A stretch of 64,000 nucleotides of DNA from assembly GCF_039541575.1 (NCBI RefSeq), contig NZ_BAABGM010000011.1:124001-188000 (forward strand), written 5' to 3'. The notes beneath the pieces are model-generated. The model was not told where the DNA came from. It saw only the letters and a list, made by a program, of their open reading frames with translations, and searched no databases. Origin of the DNA: Fodinibacter luteus. Its GTDB lineage: Bacteria; Actinomycetota; Actinomycetes; Actinomycetales; Dermatophilaceae. Within the stretch, counting starts at the first letter, position 1. The number at the start of each line of letters is the position of its first letter. Below are positions 8,833 through 16,473 of the stretch, in pieces. A program made the translations under genes and the position numbers.

Positions 8833-11127
8833 TCAGAACGGCGGCTGCTCGTCGTCGCGCTGGCCGCGTCTCCGCGCACTCCACGGCCCCGGGTCCTGCT
8901 GGCCTGACCGTGGCGTTCGGCGTTGGCGGTGTGCCCGGCCCGTCGGGTTCCAAGCGGCGGGTAGGGGAGCCGGAAGCAGCTCGATGTCCGTCCCCTGCCG
9001 CCGCAACCGCCGAACGGTCGCCACGGTGACGTCGGTCCAGGGCCCGACGACGGTGTGCTCGAGGACGAACTCGACCGCACTGTGCGGTCCGTCCTGCGGC
9101 AGTCGGCTCCAGTGACCGCAGGTGCGGGCTCCCGGTCCGGCAGGGGCGCCCACGGTCTCCTCGACCGGCCCGCCGGTTCTCACCGTGCCGGCCTCTCGCG
9201 CGGGTGCGGGCACCGACGGCCGGGCATGCTCGGGTCCCTCGCCGTCCGACGACCGATCGGCGGGCAACCGGAGAGCGTGCAGCGCATCCACCGCACGGGT
9301 GACCCGCACGACGTCGGCAGGGTCGACCCAGCTGACCGTGCCGTCGCGCGCCAGCCGGACGCGCCACCCCGGGCGCTGCTTGATGCGGTGATGTCGTCGG
9401 CAGACGCACATGAGGTTCGCAGCCGACGTCGGGCCGGTCGGCCACGGGCGGACGTGGTCGAGATCGCAGAACCTTGCCGCGACCGAACACCCGGGGAACC
9501 TGCATCGTCGGTCCCGTGCCCGGACGAAGGCAGCGAGCCGGGCCGACGGGCGATAGGCGCGCTCGACGACGTCCGGCAGGTCGAGGAGCGCACCCGTGTC
9601 GGCGTCGCACGGGCGGAGGGACACTGTCGGTGGGGTGCGGCCGCTCGATCGGCCGCGACGTCGGCGGCTGGCGCGATCCTGCTGGGCGGCGCGGGCCTCC
9701 CGGAGCATCCGGCGCAGCCACGCGCCGGAGACGAGGACGGGGTCGCCCGGCAGGAGGCCGCCCACCTCGAGGAGGTCGTCGTGCTCGGGGGCGGCGTCGG
9801 CGGCGGCCGAACGGGCGGGAAGGAACGCGGACCCAGTGAGCCGGGCCGGGTCGGACGCGGAGCTGGCAGCAGCGGCCGGGGCAGGCGCATCCTCCCCCGC
9901 AGCGGACCGGTCACCACCGTGCGCCTCGTCGCGAACTCCCGAGTTGTCTCTGCTGTCCGCAGCCGCATCCGGCGTGCCGGCCGTCGCTCCGGAGCCGGCC
10001 GGTGCCTCGGATGCGGCGGGTGTCCCGGTGCCAGTGGGCGCCTCGCAGCCGGCGGGCGTCTTGGAGCCAGTGGGTGTCTCGGTGCCGGCGGGCGCCCCGG
10101 TGCCCGTAGGGGTCTCGGAGCCGGCTCGTGCCTTGGCGCCAGCGGGTGCCTCGGCGCCAGCGGGTGTCTCGGAGCCAGTGGGTGTCTCGGAGCCCGCGGG
10201 TGGCTCGGACCCAGTGGGGGCCGGTTCACCCTCATTTCGGACGTCGCCTTCCGGCACGGTGAGCCCGACCGTGACCTCGATGGTGGCCCGGCCGGCGACG
10301 AGGTCGGTGAGGGCCTTCGCACGAGCCCGCCCGATGGGGGCGCAGACGCCGTCGGCGACGTAGCGCTGCGCCAGGGCGTCGATGGCGGCCCACGCGACGG
10401 CGGCCTCCTCGGACGGGAAGGTGCCGTCCCAGCGGTCGACCCCCGGCTCGTGCGCCCACCGTCGGAGCCCGCAGCGCTCGCGTGCCCGGGTGGCCCGCTG
10501 CCTCAGCAGGTCGGGACTGATCCGCCCCAGCACCCGACGGCACCGTTGACGGAGCACGGCCGGCTCGTCGGTGGCCAGGTGGGGCTCGAGCGCGAGCACG
10601 ACCGCGGAGGCCACCTCGGCCGGGGCGTCCTCGAGCTCGTCGGCGACGATGCTCGCGCAGTAGCCGTCGAGCACTCCCGCCGCCATCGCCTCGTGGAGGC
10701 CCCCCAGCCCGGTCGACGCACCGAGGGATTCGGCCCCCGGCACGTCGGCGGCACACCGGATGGCGAGCCGCACCCGGCTCTCGGCATGGGTGTGGCTGAT
10801 GGGAAGCACCCCGGACAGCACGTCGGGCGCATCGAGGGCGAGGTGCCCCAGTGCCCGTGGGACGTCGACGACCGTGCCGTCCTCGTCGAGCTCGCGCTCG
10901 ACGGCCGCCAGGCGCGCGATGGCGGCATCCTGCGCGGCAGTGGCGACGTTGACGACCTCCTGGCAGTGGGCGACGATCGCCAGCCACTCCCGCGTCGACC
11001 GGCTGGACGGCGGTCGGGACGCCTCTTCGACGAGCGAGGCAACCGCTGCGGACGAGCCGTGGTCGCGCATGGCGTCCCCGAACGGCACGTCGGCCGCGCC
11101 GACGGCACCTGCAGCAGCCCCCACCAC
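8833..11127 (-). CDS. DUF222 and HNH endonuclease (13E12-repeat family)
   Basis: The 764-residue product has an N-terminal DUF222 region (about 40-290) and an HNH nuclease near 560-640 (CSVAARFCDLDHVRPW, ANLMCVCRRHHRIKQ). This pairing defines the actinobacterial 13E12/DUF222-HNH family, common in multiple copies and of unclear function. Between the domains lies a low-complexity linker of alternating PTGSE and PAGSE units. About 130 residues follow the HNH, more than is usual. The GTG at 11127 follows GGGGAGG; ATG at 11070 is an alternative. A toxic, regulated or selfish nuclease role are all possible. Confidence 0.85.
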   Translation of the reverse strand: MVGAAAGAVGAADVPFGDAMRDHGSSAAVASLVEEASRPPSSRSTREWLAIVAHCQEVVNVATAAQDAAIARLAAVERELDEDGTVVDVPRALGHLALDAPDVLSGVLPISHTHAESRVRLAIRCAADVPGAESLGASTGLGGLHEAMAAGVLDGYCASIVADELEDAPAEVASAVVLALEPHLATDEPAVLRQRCRRVLGRISPDLLRQRATRARERCGLRRWAHEPGVDRWDGTFPSEEAAVAWAAIDALAQRYVADGVCAPIGRARAKALTDLVAGRATIEVTVGLTVPEGDVRNEGEPAPTGSEPPAGSETPTGSETPAGAEAPAGAKARAGSETPTGTGAPAGTETPTGSKTPAGCEAPTGTGTPAASEAPAGSGATAGTPDAAADSRDNSGVRDEAHGGDRSAAGEDAPAPAAAASSASDPARLTGSAFLPARSAAADAAPEHDDLLEVGGLLPGDPVLVSGAWLRRMLREARAAQQDRASRRRRGRSSGRTPPTVSLRPCDADTGALLDLPDVVERAYRPSARLAAFVRARDRRCRFPGCSVAARFCDLDHVRPWPTGPTSAANLMCVCRRHHRIKQRPGWRVRLARDGTVSWVDPADVVRVTRAVDALHALRLPADRSSDGEGPEHARPSVPAPAREAGTVRTGGPVEETVGAPAGPGARTCGHWSRLPQDGPHSAVEFVLEHTVVGPWTDVTVATVRRLRRQGTDIELLPAPLPAAWNPTGRAHRQRRTPRSGQQDPGPWSARRRGQRDDEQPPF
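10000..10230. repeat. Degenerate minisatellite encoding the DUF222-HNH linker
   Basis: Units of 15-18 bp resembling TCGGAGCCAGTGGGTGTC recur about a dozen times. On the minus strand they encode alternating PTGSE, PAGSE and PAGTE pentads. The repeat keeps frame, so copy number could vary without breaking the gene. Confidence 0.75.
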
Positions 11128-11376
11128 AACTCACCTCCCCCTGAAGTGTTGTCTCCCAGCGCTTTTCCGATCTCCTTGCACTCTATCCGGCGCCACCGAC
11201 AACCCCTCGACACCATCCACAGGCCGGCCACGAGGACCGCCCGGACCGGCAGCCTGCGCCGACACCCCCGACACCGACACCGCGGCCGTCGAGCGGTGGC
11301 TCGAGGACGACTGGCGCCCCGCTTCCACGAGTGGCTCGGCTTCACCGCGATGGCGAAGCCACCAAAGGCGCGGTGC

Positions 11377-11413
11377 CACGGCATCCAGCTCGGGTGACCG
11401 GCTGGATGCCGTG
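11377..11413 (-). terminator. Hairpin downstream of bfr
   Basis: Perfect 13-bp arms (CACGGCATCCAGC at 11377-11389 and its complement at 11401-11413) enclose an 11-nt loop. It begins 3 bp past the bacterioferritin stop codon in the direction of transcription, so it is probably its terminator. There is no T-tract, as is common in high-GC actinobacteria. Each arm carries the over-represented GGATGCC heptamer. Confidence 0.65.
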
Positions 11414-11416
11414 TCC

Positions 11417-11902
11417 TCACGGAGTCTGCGAGGTGTCCAGCTGCTGGGTGAGGTAGGCGGGCAGGCCGATCCGCATGATGGCCTCGATCTGGCCCTCGAA
11501 CCAGTCGGCGTGCTTCTCCTCGTCGCGCACCATCTCCTCGAAGATGGCGGCGGTGCCGTGGTCGCCGAGGTCGTGGCACTCCTGGGCGGAGGCGTTGAAC
11601 TGGGCGACGGCCGCGATCTCGCTCTCGAGCGCGAGGCGGAGCATCTCCTCGGCGTCCTCCCCGACGCGGATCGGGTTGAGCTTCTGGATGTTCGGGTGCC
11701 CCTCGAAGGACAGGATGCGGGTGATGAGGGCGTCGGCGTCGCGCATCTCGTCGATCGACAGGTCGTAGAAAACCTTGCCGAGCCGGGGGAAGCCCCAGTT
11801 GTCGAGCATCCGGGCGTGGAGGAAGTACTTGTTCACGACGCTCAGCTCGAACGTCAGTGCGTCGTTGAGGAGTTCGACGACCCGCGGGTCAACTGGCCGC
11901 AT
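11417..11902 (-). CDS. bfr: Bacterioferritin
   Basis: The 161-residue protein should assemble into a 24-subunit, heme-containing iron store in the cytosol. It shows the bacterioferritin pattern: a FELSVVNKYFLHARM first helix with Glu19, then SIDEMR with Glu52 and the likely heme ligand Met53, a LESEIAAV helix, and DEEKHADW with the final Glu/His ligands. The position equivalent to ferroxidase His54 of E. coli Bfr is Asp55 here. The start at 11902 has GGAG about 7 bp upstream and overlaps the end of the ferredoxin gene by 14 bp, so the two are co-transcribed. The iron box upstream suggests DtxR/IdeR control. Confidence 0.92.
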   Translation of the reverse strand: MRPVDPRVVELLNDALTFELSVVNKYFLHARMLDNWGFPRLGKVFYDLSIDEMRDADALITRILSFEGHPNIQKLNPIRVGEDAEEMLRLALESEIAAVAQFNASAQECHDLGDHGTAAIFEEMVRDEEKHADWFEGQIEAIMRIGLPAYLTQQLDTSQTP

Positions 11903-12095
11903 GGATGGGCTCCGCACTCTCGGGGACCTGGCTCGCCACATGCTCGCACACCAGTCGTCGCACCGAGAAGACGCACGCCCCGCAGTCCCGGCCCGCGCCG
12001 GTCGAGCGGCAGACCTGCGCGAGGTTGCTCGCCCCGGCCTCGACGGCCCGCGCGATCGCCGCGTCGTTGACGACGTGGCAGTGGCAGACGATCAC
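11889..12095 (-). CDS. bfd: Bacterioferritin-associated ferredoxin
   Basis: The 68-residue protein is a Bfd-type [2Fe-2S] ferredoxin, which passes electrons to bacterioferritin to release stored iron. The four ligands are visible as CHC (residues 4 and 6) and CGAC (38 and 41), the known Bfd spacing; an extra Cys lies at 29. The GTG at 12095 follows GAGAGGAG. It is the first gene of the bfd-bfr operon and overlaps bfr, which implies balanced expression. A DtxR-type box lies 44-62 bp upstream. Confidence 0.9.
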   Translation of the reverse strand: MIVCHCHVVNDAAIARAVEAGASNLAQVCRSTGAGRDCGACVFSVRRLVCEHVASQVPESAEPIHAAS

Positions 12096-12138
12096 GTGCG
12101 TCTCCTCTCGCGGTGCTCGGGGCGGGCCAGGGACCCTC

Positions 12139-12157
12139 GAAGGTGAGGCTTACCTAA
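12139..12157 (-). promoter_or_regulatory. DtxR/IdeR-type iron box upstream of bfd-bfr
   Basis: The 19-mer matches 15 of 19 positions of the DtxR/IdeR consensus, with core AGGTGAGGCTTACCTAA. It is centred about 53 bp before the bfd start. In mycobacteria IdeR activates bacterioferritin genes when iron is high, so activation is plausible here. The divergent acyl-ACP-reductase operon begins 230 bp away and could share the site, though the distance is large. Confidence 0.7.
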
Positions 12158-12387
12158 CCAGATGGTGCCGGATCCGGACAACTCGGCGGAACCGGCCTTC
12201 CGCAGGGCGGAACACCGGGACACCGGATGCCGTCCTACCCGCGGTGAGCGCGCGTGTGGCTGCCGGGGCGACCACCTCCGCACTCACGGCCGGGAACCGG
12301 CGATGTATCACCCCGCCGGCCCACCCCCTCTTGGTGGGGGACGCGCCGCAGCCCCGCGGCACCATCCCTCCCGACCCAGGAGTCGAC

Positions 12388-13479
12388 GTGACCGCACGGC
12401 ACCCGTTCTCGTTCCTCGTCCACCCGCGCACCCGGCTCTCCGAGGACCTCTCCCGGGTCTGGCGCCCGCTCGGCCGGGTGCCCGACGGCGTGTACGACAC
12501 CGCGCTGCGCCGGCTGCCGCTCGCGCCGGTGACGATGGCCGGCATCGAGATCGGGGGCGAGCGCGTCGGTCACGTCGTCCTCGTGCCCTTCGGCGCCCGC
12601 CACCTCCTCCAGGCCCCCGCCGAGGGACGCGCCCGCGTCGCCCGGGCCGTCGACCGCGCCGTCCGGCTCGGGTCGGGCACGGTCGGGCTCGGCGCACTGA
12701 CGGCGACCGTGACCGGCGGCGGCGTCGCGCTGCGCGACCGCACCGACATCGGCGTGACGAACGGCAACGCCTTCACGGCGGCGACCGTCGACAGCCAGGC
12801 CCGCCACCTGCTCGAGTCCCTCCCCTGGGCGTCCGAACGACACGTCGCCGTCGTCGGCGCGACCGGGAGCGTCGGCACCGCCGTCGCCCGGCTGCTCGCG
12901 CGCGACGGCGCCGTCGGCCGCCTCACCCTCGTCGCCCGCGCCGCCCCACGCCTCGAGGCCCTCGCCGCCGACGTCGGGCGCGCCGTCCCCACGCTCACGA
13001 GCACCGACGTCGCGGCGGCGGCGAACGCGGACCTCGTCATCCTGCTCACCGCCTCGGCCGACTGCGTCCTGGCCCCGGAGCACCTCGCCCCGAACGCCCT
13101 CGTGCTCGACGCGACCCAGCCGCGCAACACCTCGCCCGACCTGCTCACCCAGCGCCCGGACGTGACCGTCGTCGACGGCGGCGTCGTCGACATCCCCTCG
13201 CTGCGGATCGTCGGCGGCGACATCGGACTTCCCCACGGCCGCGCCTACGCATGCTTCGCCGAGACCGCCCTGCTCGCCCTCAGCGGGCACCGCGGCCACT
13301 TCTCGATCGGCGCGCCGGGGCTCGACCTCGTCGACCGCACCCGCGACCTCGCCGCCGGCCTCGCCCACCTCGGGTTCGTCCCCGCGCCGCCGACGAGCTT
13401 CGGGCGGCCGATCGAGGATGCCGTGCCGGCCCTTTCGGCCGTACCGGCCGTGCCGCAGCCCTCGGCGGTCGCGGCATGA
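12388..13479 (+). CDS. Long-chain acyl-ACP reductase (AAR)-like aldehyde-forming enzyme
   Basis: The 363-residue product resembles cyanobacterial fatty acyl-ACP reductase, which makes fatty aldehydes from acyl-ACP with NADPH. Shared features in order are FLVHPRT at the start, GLGALTATV near 90, TNGNAFTAA, the Rossmann motif VVGATGSVGTAV, the VVDGGVVD turn, and YACFAET, whose Cys289 aligns with the catalytic Cys of cyanobacterial AAR. The length is also typical (about 340). The GTG at 12388 follows AGGAG. It overlaps the next gene by 4 bp and heads a four-gene operon. A shikimate-dehydrogenase-like label from the Rossmann domain alone would miss the AAR-specific ends. Confidence 0.75.
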   Translation: MTARHPFSFLVHPRTRLSEDLSRVWRPLGRVPDGVYDTALRRLPLAPVTMAGIEIGGERVGHVVLVPFGARHLLQAPAEGRARVARAVDRAVRLGSGTVGLGALTATVTGGGVALRDRTDIGVTNGNAFTAATVDSQARHLLESLPWASERHVAVVGATGSVGTAVARLLARDGAVGRLTLVARAAPRLEALAADVGRAVPTLTSTDVAAAANADLVILLTASADCVLAPEHLAPNALVLDATQPRNTSPDLLTQRPDVTVVDGGVVDIPSLRIVGGDIGLPHGRAYACFAETALLALSGHRGHFSIGAPGLDLVDRTRDLAAGLAHLGFVPAPPTSFGRPIEDAVPALSAVPAVPQPSAVAA

Positions 13480-14735
13480 CCCGGGTCGTGCTCGTCGGGG
13501 GCGGGTACGTCACGATCCACGCCTACGCCGGGCTCGTCCGCCGTCTGCGCCGACGGGTGCGCTCCGGCGAGGTCGAGGTCGTCGTCCTCACCGCCGACCC
13601 GAGCCACAGCTTCCACGGGTTCACCGGGGAGGTGCTCGCCGGCATCCTCCCCTACGAGCGCACCCGCACCCTCCTGACGACGGCGTGCCCGCTCGCGCGC
13701 GTCGTGCACGCCGTCGTCACCGAGGTCGACCGCGAGCGGCGAACCGTCACCTACGTGCGGATCGGCGACGCCCCGCACTGCACCCAGACCCTCGCCTGGG
13801 ACCACCTCGTCGTCGGTACCGGCGGTCGCGAACCCGCCTCGCGCGTGCCCGGTCTCGCCGAGCACGGGTTCACCCTGCGCGCGCCGGGGGACATCGAGCG
13901 GCTCGCGGCCCGGGTGGCTGCAGGCGGCTCGCCCACCGGCGAGCACGGCCCGACCGTCGTCGTCGCCGGCGGCGGCCTCGCCGGGGTGGAGCTCGCGGCG
14001 GCGATCGCCGACCGCGGGGGGCACCGCGTCGAGCTCGTCCACGCCGGGCCGTCGGTGCTGCCCGAGCTCGCCGACCAGCCCCGGCTCGTGCGGCGCGCCG
14101 AGGCCGAGCTCGCGCGCCTCGGTGTCGTGCTCCACCTCGGGGTCCGCCTCGCCGAGGTGACCGCGACGTCCGCACGGCTGTCCGACGGCACGGTGCTCGC
14201 CACCCGGACCGTCGTCGCGACGACCGGTCAGCGCCCGGTTCCCGTCCCCGGCCTCGGCGACGAGCTGCGCGACCTCCAGGGCCGGCTCACGACCGCACCC
14301 GACCTCTCCGTCGCCGACCGTGTCTGGTCGGCCGGCGACGCCGCGCGCGTCGCCCACCCGCGCACCGGCGACCCCGTGCCGGCGAACGCGCTGTGGGCCA
14401 TCAAGGCCGGCCACCACCTGGGGGACAACGTCGCCCGGACCCTCCTCGGCCATCCCACCCGGCCGTTCGCCTACCGCGGCCTCGGTCGGGCGGCGTCGTT
14501 CGGCATGGGGCGCTCGGTCTCCGAGCTCTACGGCGTCCCCTTCACCGGGCTGCCCGCCTGGCTGCTGCGGCTCGCCTTCTTCCTGCGCTTCATGCCGTCG
14601 CGACGCACCGCCGCGGCGACCCTCGTCGACGTCGTGCGAGCCTCGTCCCGCCGGCGGCAGCGTCCGGATGCCGTCGCGGCACCCCTGCCCCAACCCTCGC
14701 CGGCGCGGTCGGTGCGGTCCGGGGCCGCAGCCTGA
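13476..14735 (+). CDS. NDH-2-like FAD/NAD(P)-dependent oxidoreductase
   Basis: The 419-residue product belongs to the two-dinucleotide-binding-domain flavoproteins that include type II NADH dehydrogenases. The first Rossmann motif reads VLVGGGYVT, with Thr13 where the third Gly of GxGxxG is normal. The second, VVAGGGLAGVELAAA near residue 170, is intact. VWSAGDAA near 290 is the usual FAD-contacting segment. An amphipathic hydrophobic stretch (LPAWLLRLAFFLRF) near the C-terminus could anchor it to the membrane, as in NDH-2. It starts inside the stop codon of the AAR-like gene (ATGA). It may supply or take electrons in that pathway. Confidence 0.78.
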   Translation: MTRVVLVGGGYVTIHAYAGLVRRLRRRVRSGEVEVVVLTADPSHSFHGFTGEVLAGILPYERTRTLLTTACPLARVVHAVVTEVDRERRTVTYVRIGDAPHCTQTLAWDHLVVGTGGREPASRVPGLAEHGFTLRAPGDIERLAARVAAGGSPTGEHGPTVVVAGGGLAGVELAAAIADRGGHRVELVHAGPSVLPELADQPRLVRRAEAELARLGVVLHLGVRLAEVTATSARLSDGTVLATRTVVATTGQRPVPVPGLGDELRDLQGRLTTAPDLSVADRVWSAGDAARVAHPRTGDPVPANALWAIKAGHHLGDNVARTLLGHPTRPFAYRGLGRAASFGMGRSVSELYGVPFTGLPAWLLRLAFFLRFMPSRRTAAATLVDVVRASSRRRQRPDAVAAPLPQPSPARSVRSGAAA

Positions 14736-14821
14736 GCCACGGCATCCCAAGGTTCGACAGACCCGGGGCAAGGTCCGTCGTGGATGCGGCCGCCCGGGCC
14801 CGGGTCGGGGACACTGGCACG

Positions 14822-15637
14822 ATGCGAGTCGCCGGAGCCCACGTCCTGCTCACCGGGGCGACCGGTGACATCGGCCGGCACCTCGCGAGCCGCCTCGCGC
14901 AGGCGGGGGCACGCGTCACGCTCGTGGCCCGCAGCCGCGCGCCGCTCGACGCCCTCGCCGCGCAGGTCGGTGGGCACGCCCTGCCGACCGACCTCACCGA
15001 CCGCGCCGCGCTGCGGGGCGTCGTCCCTGCGGCCGAGTCCGCCCTCGGGCCCGTCGACGTGCTCGTCAACAACGCGGGCACCGAGACCGCCGGCCACCTC
15101 GCCGACCTCGACGCCGACGGCCTCGAGGAGCTCGTGGCCCTCAACCTCCTCGCCCCCGCCGAGCTGTGCCGGCAGGCCCTGCCCGGCATGACGGCACGCG
15201 GCCGGGGTCACCTCGTCAACATCTCCTCGCTCGCCGGGGTCGGGACCGTCCCGGGCCTCGCGGCCTACGGCGCCACCAAGGCCGGCCTGACCCACCTCAC
15301 GTCGGGCCTGCGCGCCGACCTGCGCGGCGGGCCGGTCGGCACCCTGGCGGTCGAGATCGGGCCCGTCGCGTCCGTCATGATGGGCCGGATCGGCAGCCAC
15401 CCCCCGGCGGCCGCCGCCTTCGAGCGCCTCCTGCAGGCCCGGGCGCTGACCATGCTCGACCCCGACGACGTGGCCCGCGCGGTTGTCGCCGCGGTCGAGA
15501 GCGGTCGCCCGACGCTGCGGATGCCGCGGCGCACCGCGCCGCTCGCCGCCGTCACCCATGCACCCCGCAGCCTCGTGCGGCTCGCTCTGACCGGCATCCA
15601 CCCGAGCCGCGCGCGAACGGCAGAGCACGCGCCGTGA
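14822..15637 (+). CDS. Short-chain dehydrogenase/reductase
   Basis: The 271-residue protein is a classical SDR. It has TGATGDIG for cofactor binding near residue 11, NNAG near 85, and the catalytic Ser135/136, Tyr149 and Lys153 (YGATK). The C-terminus carries a 40-residue extension rich in Arg and Pro, as in membrane-associated SDRs acting on lipids. It lies 86 bp after the flavoprotein gene and overlaps the acyltransferase gene by 4 bp (GTGA). In this setting it could reduce a fatty aldehyde to alcohol or act on a 3-oxoacyl chain; the substrate is an inference. Confidence 0.82.
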   Translation: MRVAGAHVLLTGATGDIGRHLASRLAQAGARVTLVARSRAPLDALAAQVGGHALPTDLTDRAALRGVVPAAESALGPVDVLVNNAGTETAGHLADLDADGLEELVALNLLAPAELCRQALPGMTARGRGHLVNISSLAGVGTVPGLAAYGATKAGLTHLTSGLRADLRGGPVGTLAVEIGPVASVMMGRIGSHPPAAAAFERLLQARALTMLDPDDVARAVVAAVESGRPTLRMPRRTAPLAAVTHAPRSLVRLALTGIHPSRARTAEHAP

Positions 15638-16452
15638 ACCGCGCGCACCGCCCGAGCAGCCACCGGGTCCCCGTCCGGCGCAAGATCGCGGTCGCGACCT
15701 GGCGCCCCTCGAGCGACGGGCGGATCTACGCGCGGATGGAGGTCGACGCGACCGCCGCGCTCGCGTACGTCGAGCGGGTGCGGGCGGCCTCCGCCGAGCG
15801 GGTCACGCTGACCCACGTCGTCGGGGCGGCGCTCGGCCGGGCGCTGCGCGACGTGCCGGAGGTCAGGGCCCGGGTCGTGCTCGGCCGGCTGCGGCCCCTC
15901 GAGGCCTGCGACATCGGGTTCGCCGTGGACATCGGCCGCGGCTCGGACCTGGCGCCGATCAAGGTGCACGACGTCGACCGCCTCGACCCGCTCGAGCTCG
16001 CCCGCGCCGTGGATGCCGGGGCGCGGCGGGTGCGCGGTGGTGACGACCACGCCTACCGGCGCACGTCGGGCCTCGTCGGCCTGGCCCCCGCATGGGCGCT
16101 GCGGCCGGTCATGGCGGCGGCGAGCCTCGTCGCGGGAGGCCTCGGTCGCGGGATCGTGGGGCAGCCCGGCTTCCCGCTCGGCACCGCGTTCGTGTCGAAC
16201 GTCGGGAGCCTCGGGCTCGACGAGGCCTTCCTGGCCCCGCTGCCGTTCGCGCGCACCCCCGTCTACCTCGCCGTGGGATCGGTGCAGCAGCGCGCCGTCG
16301 TCGTCGACGGGGAGGTCGTCGCCCGGCCGGTCCTCGTGCTCGTCGCGACGGCCGACCACCGGGTCGTCGACGGCGTGCACGCGGGACAGCTGGCGACCAT
16401 CGTCCGCGAGCTCGTGACCCACCCCGAGCGGCTCGACCACCCGCCCCGCTGA
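15634..16452 (+). CDS. Stand-alone 2-oxoacid-dehydrogenase E2-type acyltransferase domain
   Basis: The 272-residue product consists of the E2 catalytic domain alone, a chloramphenicol-acetyltransferase fold. The active-site block ADHRVVDG carries His242 and Asp246, and GTAFVSNVGSLG precedes it as in dihydrolipoamide acyltransferases. There is no lipoyl domain or E1/E3-binding domain, which normal E2 proteins have. No E1 or E3 genes lie nearby, so it is unlikely to serve pyruvate dehydrogenase. A transfer of an acyl chain to an alcohol or thiol made by the neighbouring reductases is a reasonable guess. Translation is coupled to the SDR gene. Confidence 0.8.
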   Translation: MNRAHRPSSHRVPVRRKIAVATWRPSSDGRIYARMEVDATAALAYVERVRAASAERVTLTHVVGAALGRALRDVPEVRARVVLGRLRPLEACDIGFAVDIGRGSDLAPIKVHDVDRLDPLELARAVDAGARRVRGGDDHAYRRTSGLVGLAPAWALRPVMAAASLVAGGLGRGIVGQPGFPLGTAFVSNVGSLGLDEAFLAPLPFARTPVYLAVGSVQQRAVVVDGEVVARPVLVLVATADHRVVDGVHAGQLATIVRELVTHPERLDHPPR

Positions 16453-16473
16453 CGCCCTCGCGGAGAACCGCCG

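Noticed and set aside
8707..8907. Small + strand protein after the helicase
   Set aside because: It overlaps the end of the DUF222-HNH gene, has no domain and lacks a ribosome-binding site.
12388..13479. Shikimate dehydrogenase
   Set aside because: Only the Rossmann part fits. The N-terminal FLVHP, the TNGNAFT motif and the YACFAE cysteine motif match acyl-ACP reductase instead.
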